DNA from: Nitrospirales bacterium
Lineage (GTDB): Bacteria; Nitrospirota; Nitrospiria; Nitrospirales; UBA8639
Direction: 5' to 3'
Assembly: GCA_022828225.1 (NCBI GenBank)
Contig: JAJEJG010000013.1
Coordinates: 310,001-374,000 of the forward strand
DNA length: 64,000 bases
The notes beneath the pieces are model-generated. The model ran no database searches. It saw only the letters and a program-made list of their open reading frames with translations, and had not been told where the DNA came from. Positions 8,193-16,144 of this stretch are shown piece by piece (the stretch's first letter is position 1; each line of letters opens with the position of its first letter). Made by a program: the position numbers and the translations under genes.

Positions 8193-8335
8193 GGAACCGC
8201 TGCTTTACGGCACTATCGGGCGCATGGCGGCGTTGCGTCCTCGCTCAACCCTCGCCTATCTGGTTGATAAGCCTCGGGTTTCGCTGCGGGACGCCTTGCC
8301 CTGCATCCCGCTATCACCATAAATCAGGGTTCCTT
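8191..8335 (-). mobile_element. MITE, degenerate copy
   Basis: A 145-bp unit starts AAGGAACC and ends GGTTCCTT. Internally it matches, in reverse complement, the element at 52897-53038; shared blocks include GGCGCATGGCGGCGTTG, CCTCGCTCAACCCTC and AAGCCTCGGGTTTCGCT. It has no coding capacity. Its first bases provide the last two bases of the stop codon of the preceding gene. Confidence 0.7.
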
Positions 8336-8339
8336 AAAC

Positions 8340-8442
8340 AACCCCCTCAATCCCCCTTATCAGGGGGACAGCAGAGTGCCTTACCCCTCGCTCAGGGGAG
8401 CGGCAAAATTCCTCACCCCCCTGATAAGGGGGGCAAGGGGGG
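8340..8442. repeat. CCCCCTGATAAGGGGG hairpin repeat pair
   Basis: CCCCCTTATCAGGGGG lies at 8351-8366 and CCCCCCTGATAAGGGGGG at 8418-8435, followed by CAAGGGGGGTTAG. These are inverted hairpins separated by an AGTGCCTTACCCCTCGCTC segment. The arrangement resembles the CCCCTCC pairs but the sequence differs. It sits between two convergent genes and may limit read-through. Confidence 0.6.
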
Positions 8443-8477
8443 TTAGTGCTTTTAAGCAAGCCCCTCTCGGGTGCTTC

Positions 8478-9008
8478 TTACTCTTCCACCACGTCGATCG
8501 TCATGGTCACAGGCTCCAGAGGATTGTCCTGGGGGTCCCGTTCCACGGCCACGATTTGATCCACCACGTCCATGCCTTTCCGGACTTTGCCGAAGACGGT
8601 ATAGGTCCGGTCCAGGCTGCTCGCGTCTTCCACGCAGATAAAAAACTGTGACCCATTGTCGTTGACGTCCCGGGTGCGATCTTCGTTCCTGGGCATTTTG
8701 GCCATGGAGACCGTGCCGCGGCGGTGCGGCTGGTCGCTGGGTTCCGGGGTCAGGCCGAAACCCGGCCCGCCGGTGCCGTGCAGGGTGCGGTCCGGTTCCT
8801 TACTGAACGGGTCGCCCCCCTGGATGATGAAGCCGGGGATCACACGGTGAAACGCCGTGCCGTTGTAAAATCCGATCTTGGCGAGGTTCAGAAAATTGTC
8901 CACGTGGCGGGGCGCCACGTCCGTGTAAAACTGGATCGTGATGGTTCCGAACCTGGTGGAAATGACGGCTTTGGGATTTTTTTTCTTGAACGTCAGGGGA
9001 GCAGTCAT
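8478..9008 (-). CDS. Peptidyl-prolyl cis-trans isomerase, cyclophilin type
   Basis: This cyclophilin of 176 residues catalyses proline isomerisation during folding. The active-site core is plain: NFLNLAKIGFYNGTAFHRVIPGF holds the FHR catalytic arginine region, IIQGGDPF follows, and NGSQFFICVED holds the QFF element. There is no signal peptide, so it should be cytoplasmic. The length is normal for bacterial PpiB. The initial residues MTAPLTFKKKNPK precede the first strand. It is convergent with the MEMO-family gene across the hairpin repeats. Confidence 0.93.
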   Translation of the reverse strand: MTAPLTFKKKNPKAVISTRFGTITIQFYTDVAPRHVDNFLNLAKIGFYNGTAFHRVIPGFIIQGGDPFSKEPDRTLHGTGGPGFGLTPEPSDQPHRRGTVSMAKMPRNEDRTRDVNDNGSQFFICVEDASSLDRTYTVFGKVRKGMDVVDQIVAVERDPQDNPLEPVTMTIDVVEE

Positions 9009-9089
9009 CGGCGGACTGTATCAAGGCAGGCGGACGTTCGGCAACCACGGGAGTTGCTTGGCACCTCTGCCTGTTTCGGCCTGAGAGTC

Positions 9090-10403
9090 TTATGGTTTTT
9101 CAAGTCGCGTCAGGCCGTCGGCCGGGCGGATGCCGAGCCAGCAAACTGCGCCGATGCATGCCAGGACTGCGGCGATCCCGAGGGCGACGGTCCATCCGAA
9201 TTCGTTCGCGATCCAGGGCGTGAGCGTGGGGGAGAGGGTGCCGCCCAGGTTGGCGCCGGTGTTCATGACCCCGGATAGGGTGCCGGCGTGGGCTTTGGAC
9301 AAGTCCACGGTCGAACTCCAAAATGCGCCGATGGTGAAATACAGCCAACCCGCGCCCAAGGACAAGAAGGCCAGGGCGGCGTAAGGGTGCTCAATCACCG
9401 CTCCGGCGACGATGGAAACGGCGGCCAGGGCCATGCCCCCGGCTCCGACCCAGGATCGGCCCTTGTTCACGCCGAATCGTCCGGACAGGCGGTCCGTGAC
9501 CCAGCCGCCGATGGGACACAAGATCGTCATGGCGATAAAGGGGCTGGCGGCGAACACGGCGCCCCGCAGCACACTGAAGTTTCGGACTTCCACGAGGTAG
9601 AGGTAAAACCAGGACAGGTACACGTAGGCCACGTATCCGAAACACGTGTAACTCAAGACCAGCCACCACACGCTTGAGGTTCGCGCAAAGGCTTTCCAGG
9701 GAACGGGTGCCGCGGCTTCGGGCTCGCTCGGCACGGGCGCGTGACCGCGGATCAGCGCGGCTTCGCCGGCATTGACCCGTGGATGCTCGTCCGGCCGGTC
9801 CGTGGCAAACCAGAACCACAGCAAGGCAATGAGCACGCCCAGGCCTCCGGCCCAATAAAAGGCCGACTGCCAGCCGTAATTCACCATGATCCAGGCCGTG
9901 ATCGGGGGCGTGAGCGCGGACCCGATCCCGATGCCGCTGATCGTGATCGCGATGCCGAGTCCGCGTTCCTGCGGGCCGCACCAATTGGCCACGGCCCGGT
10001 TGAAATTCGGCAAGGCCGCGGCTTCCCCGACGCCGATGAGGAATCGCACGATCATGAGCGATCCCCAAATGCCCAGGACGCCCGCGAGAAACGACGACGG
10101 GGCCAGGGCGGTCATCGCCGTAAAGAGGGACCACCAGATCACGGCCAGGGTCAGGACCTTTCTGGGGCCCCACCGGTCTCCCAGCCGGCCTCCCGGTATT
10201 TGAAACAGGGCATATCCCAGGACGAATGCCGAAAAAATCTGCCCCATCTGGACGTTGGTGAGCCCGAGAGCCGGGATCATCTGCCGTGCCGTGACTGAAA
10301 TGTTGACCCGGTCAATATAGGTAACAATACTTATTAAAAGCAGGAGGGCCAGAATGGTCCAGCGCGTGTGGGACGGTTTGGGTTCGGTTGAGGGCTGGGA
10401 CAT
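9090..10403 (-). CDS. MFS transporter (ACS/organic-anion symporter type)
   Basis: This encodes 437 residues with 12 predicted membrane helices. The N-terminal helix has YIDRVNISVTA, the hallmark of anion:cation symporters for sugar acids, phthalate or similar organic anions. The family loop motif GGRLGDRWGPRKVL follows helix 2, and GGWVTDRLSGRFG marks the second half. The frame stays open upstream to 11255, but that extension is the antisense of the Lys/Ala-rich gene. The ATG at 10403 matches the family N-terminus (TRWTILALLLLISIVTYIDR). The substrate is not determinable. Confidence 0.9.
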   Translation of the reverse strand: MSQPSTEPKPSHTRWTILALLLLISIVTYIDRVNISVTARQMIPALGLTNVQMGQIFSAFVLGYALFQIPGGRLGDRWGPRKVLTLAVIWWSLFTAMTALAPSSFLAGVLGIWGSLMIVRFLIGVGEAAALPNFNRAVANWCGPQERGLGIAITISGIGIGSALTPPITAWIMVNYGWQSAFYWAGGLGVLIALLWFWFATDRPDEHPRVNAGEAALIRGHAPVPSEPEAAAPVPWKAFARTSSVWWLVLSYTCFGYVAYVYLSWFYLYLVEVRNFSVLRGAVFAASPFIAMTILCPIGGWVTDRLSGRFGVNKGRSWVGAGGMALAAVSIVAGAVIEHPYAALAFLSLGAGWLYFTIGAFWSSTVDLSKAHAGTLSGVMNTGANLGGTLSPTLTPWIANEFGWTVALGIAAVLACIGAVCWLGIRPADGLTRLEKP

Positions 10404-10581
10404 GAACGTTCTCTTCCCGGTTGAGCGCACTGTAACGGGGTTTGTCGGAGAATGCCACATTCCTCGCATTGCTTGGAAGTTTCGGTTGAAACTTGATCGT
10501 GGTCCGTGATAGAGGGACCTTTCGGCATAAGGTTTTGAGGCATCTATCCTTACGCCATACAAAATCAGGAGGTAAAGGACA

Positions 10582-11412
10582 ATGGCAACCAGAGCCCGGA
10601 TAAAACCCAAAGCCAAGGGGAAGAAGTCGGGACGGTCCGCATCCACGGCAAAGCCCAAGGCATCGAAGCCCAAGGCAAAGGCTTCCCCTTCGACTTCGCT
10701 CAGGGCAGGCTCAGCCAAAGCGAAACCGGCCAAGTCCGCGAAAAAAGTTGCGCTCACGTCCAGGAAGGCGAAGCCGGCTTCGCCGAAAAAGAAGGCGAAG
10801 ACTGCGATAAAGAAGAAGACCGCCAAGAAGGCGACGGTAAAGAAAGTTGCCGCAAAGAAAGCGGTTGTCAAGAAGACTGCCGTGAAGAAAGCGGCGGCCA
10901 AGCCCGCGCAAAAACGTCCGGTCAAGGGAAAAACGACGGCGGCGGTCAAGACGAAAAAGGTTGTCGCCAAGAAACCGGTCGCCAAGAAAACTGCCGTAAA
11001 AAAACCGGCGACGAAGCCCGCGCAAAAACGTCCGGCCACAAAGAAACCGGTTGCGAGCCCCAAAAAGGCGACGAAGCCCGCCCCGATACCTGAAACCAAG
11101 GCCGCAACGGCGGTGGCGAACTTGGCGCCTGCTGCAGTGGAAGAGGTGGCTGCAGACGTTGCGCTCGAGTCAATTGATTCGGATTTGTCCGGATTCGATG
11201 ATGAAACGGCCGATGAGTTTTCCGCCGATCTCGACGATGACATCACCGGTGACATTGCCGCCGACTTTGATGAAGACGCGGGATTCGGTCCCCTTGCCGA
11301 AGACCACGATGATGACCTGACGGAAGATTTGTCCGAGGAGTTGGAAGCCGAGAAGTATTTCAGGGAAGCGGAAGCAGGGTTGGATGACGACGATTTGCCC
11401 CGTGGGTGGTAA
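10582..11412 (+). CDS. Lys/Ala-rich histone H1-like protein with an acidic C-terminal tail
   Basis: This encodes 276 residues. Residues 1-175 are almost only K, A, P, T, V and R in repeated AKKTAVKKPA-like units, as in bacterial histone H1-like proteins that bind DNA. Residues 195-270 are very acidic (DDETADEFSADLDDD and DDDLTEDLSEELEAE). A short interspersed repeat is translated in frame at residues 36-45 (PSTSLRAGSA). The strong ribosome site AGGAGG lies at 10568-10573. Opposite charges at the two ends suggest self-association or charge-tuned DNA binding; that is inference. Confidence 0.75.
   Translation: MATRARIKPKAKGKKSGRSASTAKPKASKPKAKASPSTSLRAGSAKAKPAKSAKKVALTSRKAKPASPKKKAKTAIKKKTAKKATVKKVAAKKAVVKKTAVKKAAAKPAQKRPVKGKTTAAVKTKKVVAKKPVAKKTAVKKPATKPAQKRPATKKPVASPKKATKPAPIPETKAATAVANLAPAAVEEVAADVALESIDSDLSGFDDETADEFSADLDDDITGDIAADFDEDAGFGPLAEDHDDDLTEDLSEELEAEKYFREAEAGLDDDDLPRGW
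10686..10715 (-). repeat. Short TCGACTTCGCTCAGG-type repeat, in frame in the Lys-rich gene
   Basis: CCTTCGACTTCGCTCAGGGC plus AGGCT is the same unit, in the other orientation, as at 16165-16190 in scpB and 36421-36450 in hflX. It is translated as STSLRAGS and does not break the frame. Confidence 0.75.
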
Positions 11413-11431
11413 CGGGACTGCGACGGTTTTC

Positions 11432-11459
11432 AGGGCGAACACGCCGGTTCGCCCCTACA
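11432..11459 (-). repeat. GTAG-headed REP hairpin upstream of the peroxiredoxin gene
   Basis: On the minus strand it reads GTAGGGGCGAACC, loop, GTTCGCCC. It ends immediately before the AGGAGA ribosome site of the next gene, so it forms most of the leader between the two genes. Confidence 0.6.
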
Positions 11460-11471
11460 AAGGAGAATTTG

Positions 11472-12131
11472 ATGTCTGAAGCTGAAAGTCTGCCACGGAT
11501 AGGTGAGAATGCACCGGATTTTTCCGCAGTGACTACCTTGTCGAAGGATTTCGGATTCAGCGCCTGGCAGGAGCAGGATTGGGTCGTCTTCTTCTCCCAT
11601 CCCGCGGATTTTACGCCCGTGAGCACTACGGAATTGGTGGAATTTGCCCGCCGGCATGAGGACTTCAAGAAGAAAGGCGTCAAGTTGCTCGGGATAAGTG
11701 TGGACAGCATCCACGCGCATCTGGCCTGGCTCGCGAATATCAAGGAGAAACTGGGCGTCACGATTCCCTATCCCCTGGTCGCGGACGTCGATATGCAGGT
11801 GGCCCGTCTCTACGGCATGATCCATCCCGGCGCCAGTCCGACCGCCACGGTTCGCGCCGTGTTCGTGATTAATCCCAAACGCGTGATCCGGGCCTTGATC
11901 TACTACCCGTTGAACGCCGGGCGGAACGTGGACGAAGTCCTCCGCTTGGTCACGGCACTCCAAACGGCCGACAACTTTTCCTGCGCCACACCGGTCAATT
12001 GGCAGGAGGGTGAAAAAGTGGCCGTGTCGCCTCCCAGAACGGTTGAGGAAGTCGAGGAACGGCTCAGCCACGCCGATCGTGAAATCAAGGATTTTTACCT
12101 CACCCTGAAAGACCCGAAACCGTCAACCTGA
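11472..12131 (+). CDS. Peroxiredoxin-like protein (Prx6/AhpC-TSA family) lacking the peroxidatic cysteine
   Basis: This encodes 219 residues and closely fits the 1-Cys Prx6 family in length and order. It has an N-terminal IGENAPDF, the active-site loop HPADFTPVSTTEL, the arginine-bearing ATVRAVFVINP, and a C-terminal dimer arm with TPVNWQEGEKV. In the family the active site reads TPVCTTE; here codon 51 (11622-11624) is AGC, serine. The only cysteine visible is in NFSCATPVNW near residue 178. A peroxidase reaction by the usual mechanism is therefore unlikely. ATG 11472 has a good AGGAGA site. Confidence 0.88.
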   Translation: MSEAESLPRIGENAPDFSAVTTLSKDFGFSAWQEQDWVVFFSHPADFTPVSTTELVEFARRHEDFKKKGVKLLGISVDSIHAHLAWLANIKEKLGVTIPYPLVADVDMQVARLYGMIHPGASPTATVRAVFVINPKRVIRALIYYPLNAGRNVDEVLRLVTALQTADNFSCATPVNWQEGEKVAVSPPRTVEEVEERLSHADREIKDFYLTLKDPKPST

Positions 12132-12187
12132 GGCCGGATCGCCCTCGCCTGGAGAATGCCATTTCTCCGAACACCTTATCTTCTTCT

Positions 12188-12293
12188 GTCATCCTCGATC
12201 CTCGATTAAGAACGTCAAGGACAAGCTATTTGTAATCGAGGATCCAGCGTCTTTCAGTTCCCCTCCTTTGTAAGGAGGGGCAAGGGGAGGTAG
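12188..12293. repeat. TGTCATCCTCG element followed by a CCCCTCC hairpin
   Basis: Bases 12188-12255 are a variant of the two-arm TGTCATTCCCG element, and 12258-12293 are a CCCCTCC hairpin ending GGTAGAAG. The gap 12132-12488 holds these repeats, a GTAG REP near 12368 and the 23-bp direct repeats described separately. I see no gene in it. Confidence 0.65.
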
Positions 12294-12367
12294 AAGCCTT
12301 CGTAGCCGAATGATTCCCGCTAGGCAGCACAGGAGCCGTCCCCTACGGGGCAATGATGTCTCCTCAT

Positions 12368-12393
12368 GTAGGGACAACCCCCGTGGTTGTCCG
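12368..12393 (+). repeat. GTAG-headed REP hairpin
   Basis: GTAGGGACAACC, a short CCG loop, then GGTTGTCC form the GTAG tetranucleotide plus hairpin pattern seen elsewhere in the window. It lies 17 bases before the first 23-bp direct repeat. Confidence 0.55.
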
Positions 12394-12409
12394 ATGCGCC
12401 ATTACCTTT

Positions 12410-12501
12410 CAATCAGCCGTTATTGAAACTTTCAAATAGCCGAAGTTAAAACTTGCAATCAGCCGACACTTAACGTTACAATCAGCCGATGGCTGATCAA
12501 G
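12410..12501 (+). promoter_or_regulatory. Four direct repeats with an exact 23-bp period, ending at a start codon
   Basis: CAATCAGCCG occurs at 12410, 12456 and 12479, with a two-mismatch copy (CAAATAGCCG) at 12433, so the spacing is 23 bp each time. The 13-bp spacers of the first three units also resemble each other (TTGAAACTT, TTAAAACTT, TTAACGTT). The last unit runs into the ATG at 12489, and with codons 2-3 forms the inverted repeat ATCAGCC-GAT-GGCTGAT (12481-12497). This looks like an array of protein-binding sites (iterons or operators). Confidence 0.75.
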
Positions 12502-13835
12502 CGTTCTATTCGCGTTACGTCGAGCGCCGGCTAAGCGAGGCGTTGGAAGATTCACCGGTCATATTGATCCAGGGGCCGAGACAGTGCGGCAAGACAACGC
12601 TCGCCCAAATGGTGTGCGCTCCACGGCATCTGACCCGTGATGAAGATCGTTTGCCCCAACGTGGTCCTTCCCGGCGCTCTTTGCCCGCCAAAAATCGAGA
12701 CTATACCTACGTCAGCTTCGACGATGCGGTCGCCCGCATTGCTGCTGAGACCGACCCGATGGGCTTTGTCGCCGACCTGCCGGAACGGGTCATCCTGGAC
12801 GAGGTCCAGCGCGTCCCTGCACTCTTTGCCACCTTGAAAATGGAAGTCGATCGCAGGCGCGTGCCGGGTCGTTTCGTGTTGACGGGCTCAACCAACGTGC
12901 TGCGCGTTCCGACGATTCAGGACTCGTTGGCGGGTCGCTTGGAAGTGGTGCGTTTGCACCCGCTGGCGCAGGGTGAAATCGCTGGTCAGAGGCCTCCGGT
13001 TGAGAACGTTCGGCAGTCCCTCGGCTTTCTCGACGCCCTGTTCGGCAAGGGATTCAAACTACGGCGGACTGAACGGTTGGGCAAGGAGGTATGCGAGCGC
13101 ATCGTTGCGGGTGGCTATCCGGCCGCCCTCGTTCGGCCACCCGGCCGCCGTCGCGCCAACTGGTATCGCAACTATCTCGACGCGCAGACACAACGGGACG
13201 TGCGCGACTTGGCACGTATCAGCACGCTGGAAGCGCTCCCGAGGTTGCTCGCGTTGGCGGCTGCGCAAACGGCGCAACTGCTCAACGTGAGCGATCTGGC
13301 CGCGCCGTTCCAACTCAGCCGGCCCACTATTCAGGATTACGTCGCGCTGCTGGAGCGGGTATTCCTGTTGGAGCGGCTCCCGCCGTGGCACAGCAATCGT
13401 CTGAGCCGTCTGGTCAAGACGCCGAAACTGCACGTTGGAGACACGGGCCTTGCGTGTGCGTTGCTCGGGGTGGATGCGGCCGCCCTCGCCGCCGATCGGA
13501 CGTTGCTGGGTCAACTCCTGGAAACGTTCGTGTTCCAGGAGTTGACCCGTCAGGCAAGTTGGCACGAGGAGGCCTTCACGTTCTTCCACTATCGTGACCG
13601 GGACAAAGTGGAGGTGGACATCGTCATCGAGCGTGGGACGCAGGCCGTTGCGGGAATAGAGGTAAAGGCCGGAGCGACCGTCACGCAGGCGGATTTGCGC
13701 GGCTTGCGCAAGCTGAAAGCCGCAACGGGCCGCCGGTTCGCCGGGGGCGTGGTGGTGTATGACGGAGAGACTTGTGTGAGCTACGGTGATAGACTTTACG
13801 CGGTGCCGCTCCGCCTGCTTTGGGAGACGCCGTGA
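12489..13835 (+). CDS. AAA-14/DUF4143 ATPase
   Basis: This encodes 448 residues. The N-terminal P-loop domain has Walker A GPRQCGKT (residues 29-36) and Walker B VILDEVQ (101-107), followed by LTGSTNVL as a sensor. The C-terminal half has the DUF4143 layout: RDVRDLARIS, a winged-helix-like SRPTIQDYVALLERVFLLERLPPW, and a nuclease-fold block with FFHYRDRDKVEVDIVIERG and AGIEVKAGATV, which recall PD-(D/E)XK residues. The cellular role of these proteins is poorly known. About 25 residues (45-70) between Walker A and the next strand look inserted. The 23-bp repeats abut the start codon and there is no ribosome site. Confidence 0.88.
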   Translation: MADQAFYSRYVERRLSEALEDSPVILIQGPRQCGKTTLAQMVCAPRHLTRDEDRLPQRGPSRRSLPAKNRDYTYVSFDDAVARIAAETDPMGFVADLPERVILDEVQRVPALFATLKMEVDRRRVPGRFVLTGSTNVLRVPTIQDSLAGRLEVVRLHPLAQGEIAGQRPPVENVRQSLGFLDALFGKGFKLRRTERLGKEVCERIVAGGYPAALVRPPGRRRANWYRNYLDAQTQRDVRDLARISTLEALPRLLALAAAQTAQLLNVSDLAAPFQLSRPTIQDYVALLERVFLLERLPPWHSNRLSRLVKTPKLHVGDTGLACALLGVDAAALAADRTLLGQLLETFVFQELTRQASWHEEAFTFFHYRDRDKVEVDIVIERGTQAVAGIEVKAGATVTQADLRGLRKLKAATGRRFAGGVVVYDGETCVSYGDRLYAVPLRLLWETP

Positions 13836-13889
13836 TACGTATCACCAAATCCGTGGTCGAAGACGCTGCTTGGTAATATACGATAATTT

Positions 13890-13926
13890 CTCTACCTCCC
13901 CTTCGCCCCTCCTTACACAGGAGGGG
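13890..13926. repeat. CCCCTCC hairpin repeat (inverted orientation)
   Basis: CTCTACCTCCCC is followed by CGCCCCTCCTTAC-ACAGGAGGGG. It is one unit of the REPIN-like family, 21 bases before the start chosen for the next gene. Confidence 0.65.
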
Positions 13927-13947
13927 ATGGAGACAAGGCATTTCCCT

Positions 13948-15051
13948 ATGGCGTTTTGTGCCCGTAGTTTGATGGTCATGCCAACCTGGATCGTGAGTCT
14001 CCTCTGTGTGATCATCTGGCTCGTGGGGTCGGGCATGTCACCGGGGGTCTGCCGGGTCGAGGAGGGGACGGACCCCCGGGTGATGGTGCGCGAGTTGACA
14101 GGCACTTGTAGCGAGGAGGACCGGCAGGCGCTGGCCGTCTCCGCGGACGACGTGTTGGCGGCGTTGCAGCAGGGCAGCGGGGTGGTGTTGAAAGGGGTCG
14201 TCCTCGCGGGCGACCTTCCCCTGGACCGGCTGAGCCTCCAGCCGTTTGAGCCGGGATTGGTCAAGCATCCGGCGATTGTCGAACGCATCCAGGCCGAGCG
14301 GGTGTCCGAGGTTCGCGTCATTCACGGGCCATTCATGCTTGAAGACGTGGAGGTGCAGGGCATTCTGGCAACCAACCTCATCAAGTCCGGGTACATGGTC
14401 GTTCGAGGGCCGGTGAGCCTGCGGGGCAGCACCATCCAACGGTCCATGGACTTGTCCAGGATGGTCTTCATGGAGCGAGCCGATTTTTCCGAGATGCACA
14501 TCGGCCATGAGGGATTCTTTATTCGAGCCGTGTTTGCCAAGGATGCCGATTTTACCCGGACGGCGTTCGGCACCCATTCCCGGTTTCATCAGGCCCGGTT
14601 CCTGGGGAAAGCCGTGTTTACGGGAGCGCGGTTTGAAGGCCTTGCGGAATTGCTGGAGGTGAACTTTGCGGAGGACGCCGGGTTTGCCCGCACCCGGTTT
14701 CTTCAGGGGGCGGGTTTCTCCGGAAGCTGGTTTCACAAGATGCTGGATTTGTCCGGGTCCCGGTTTGACCGTGAAGTGTATTTCCGGTTTACCGAGTTCC
14801 GGGGGCATACGGATTTTCACCGGGCGCTCTTTCGGAACACGGCGGATTTTACGGAAGCCCGGTTTCAAGGCGACGTGGATTTTCGAGAAGCCGTTTTCGA
14901 GCAGCCCGGCTTGCTTGCCGGCATCGATCTTCCCGAGTCTGGCGGTCAGGGAGGACCCACCGGCCGGGACCGCGATTTCTTCATCCTGCTTGCGATCCTG
15001 GCCGTTCTGTGGTTGTTGCTGCTCGCGATGTGGAAGAAAAAGTCCCGGTGA
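13948..15051 (+). CDS. Membrane-anchored pentapeptide-repeat protein
   Basis: This encodes 367 residues from ATG 13948; ATGs at 13972 and 13978 are alternatives. Residues 10-35 are a hydrophobic signal or anchor (MPTWIVSLLCVIIWLVGS). Residues 165-325 contain many A(D/N)F-type pentapeptides such as RADFS, DADFT, AVFTG, DAGFA, HTDFH, TADFT and DVDFR, which form a right-handed beta-helix. The C-terminus has a single membrane helix (FILLAILAVLWLLLLAMW) and a KKKSR tail. The protein should face the periplasm. Its function is not known. The frame opens earlier (13786), but that part is repeat DNA and the end of the ATPase gene. Confidence 0.8.
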   Translation: MAFCARSLMVMPTWIVSLLCVIIWLVGSGMSPGVCRVEEGTDPRVMVRELTGTCSEEDRQALAVSADDVLAALQQGSGVVLKGVVLAGDLPLDRLSLQPFEPGLVKHPAIVERIQAERVSEVRVIHGPFMLEDVEVQGILATNLIKSGYMVVRGPVSLRGSTIQRSMDLSRMVFMERADFSEMHIGHEGFFIRAVFAKDADFTRTAFGTHSRFHQARFLGKAVFTGARFEGLAELLEVNFAEDAGFARTRFLQGAGFSGSWFHKMLDLSGSRFDREVYFRFTEFRGHTDFHRALFRNTADFTEARFQGDVDFREAVFEQPGLLAGIDLPESGGQGGPTGRDRDFFILLAILAVLWLLLLAMWKKKSR

Positions 15052-15054
15052 GCG

Positions 15055-15299
15055 GACAGGCACGGGAGCCTGTCCCTACATAATGCCAAATCCACAATAT
15101 ATAGAAGTTTCTGTTGTTTCTCTCCACTAAAAGTGGTATACAAAGTATGGCAACCTTGCGCGTTCCTTTTTTTCTTTTCCTCCCCTTTGTAAGGGGAGGT
15201 CAGGTGGGGTAGAGCCACCCTTCCGTAGCGCACGGGTTTTCGCCATCCCAGTTGCAGTCTCTACCTCCCCTCGCCCCTCCTTACAAAGGAGGAGAACAG
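15055..15299. repeat. GTAG REP hairpin plus REPIN-like CCCCTCC pair before scpA
   Basis: Bases 15056-15080 (CAGGCACGGGAGCCTGTCC and CTAC) are a GTAG-type REP in minus orientation. Bases 15178-15215 and 15258-15294 are the two inverted arms of a CCCCTCC pair (CCTCCCCTTTGTAAGGGG, and CTCTACCTCCCC to GGAGG). The 265-bp gap before scpA holds nothing else that I can assign. Confidence 0.65.
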
Positions 15300-15316
15300 A
15301 AGTTGCCGGTGGCATC

Positions 15317-16144
15317 ATGGAACAGGTTGAAACCGCATACGAGGTGAAGCTGGACGCCTTCAATGGGCCTCTCGACCTCTTGCTCCACCTCATCCGCAAG
15401 CACGAAATCAATATCTACGATATCCCGATCGCCCTGATCACCCGCCAATATCTCGAGTATCTTCAGATCATGAAGGAACTCAATCTCTCGTTTGCCGGTG
15501 ACTTTTTGGTGATGGCCTCGACCCTGATTCACATCAAATCTCGAACACTGCTTCCGCAGGACCCGGGCCCCGAGCCGGGTGACGAGGAGGGGGAAGATCC
15601 CCGGAGCGAGTTGGTGCGCCGCCTGGTCGAATACCAGCAGTTCAAGGAAATCGCCGGCCGGTTGTCCGATCAGGAACGATTGTGGCGGCAGGTGTTCCAA
15701 CGGGAGCCTGAACCGGTCCCGCCGATCCGGGAAGTGTTATCCGAGGACGTGCAGGTTTTCGATCTCCTGAGCGCTCTGCAGGAAGTCCTGGATCAGACCG
15801 CCGCGTCCCCGGGACTGGAATTCACGCCGGATACCTTGACGGTCCAGGACCGTATCAACAGCGTGATCGAACGCCTGGAGGAGACCCCGGCCCTGACCTT
15901 TGCCGCGTTGTTTGAAGGGGAGACTGACCGGTTGACCGTGATCGTCACCTTTTTGGCGTTGTTGGAACTCGTGCGGATGAAACTGGTCCGCCTGACGCAA
16001 GTGAGTTTCGGGGGGCCTATTCGGATCACTCGCACGTTCCTCGCGTGGCAATCTGAAGAACACCCGGACGGGAACGGGGCATCGCCCCGGATCATGAACA
16101 ACGATGAACATAATGGAGGCTTCGATGGGAATGGAATCCTCTGA
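15317..16144 (+). CDS. scpA: Segregation and condensation protein A
   Basis: This kleisin subunit, 275 residues, bridges the SMC heads in the condensin complex that compacts and segregates chromosomes. The N-terminal YEVKLDAFNGPLDLLLHLIR and the following IALITRQYLEYL are standard ScpA sequence, and the C-terminal winged helix contains TVIVTFLALLELVRMKLV. The tail after residue 245 (SEEHPDGNGASPRIM) overlaps scpB. The nearest SD-like sequence (GGTGG) is weak. No smc gene lies in the window. Confidence 0.93.
   Translation: MEQVETAYEVKLDAFNGPLDLLLHLIRKHEINIYDIPIALITRQYLEYLQIMKELNLSFAGDFLVMASTLIHIKSRTLLPQDPGPEPGDEEGEDPRSELVRRLVEYQQFKEIAGRLSDQERLWRQVFQREPEPVPPIREVLSEDVQVFDLLSALQEVLDQTAASPGLEFTPDTLTVQDRINSVIERLEETPALTFAALFEGETDRLTVIVTFLALLELVRMKLVRLTQVSFGGPIRITRTFLAWQSEEHPDGNGASPRIMNNDEHNGGFDGNGIL

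Noticed and set aside
10404-11255. A long N-terminal extension of the minus-strand MFS transporter frame, rich in Phe/Ala/Gly
   Set aside because: It is the antisense of the Lys/Ala-rich gene, where AAG and GCC codons read backwards as open frame. The MFS family N-terminus fits ATG 10403.
12410-12501. A CRISPR array
   Set aside because: Units are 10 bp with 13-bp spacers that resemble each other, there are only four, and no cas gene is near. An operator or iteron array fits better.
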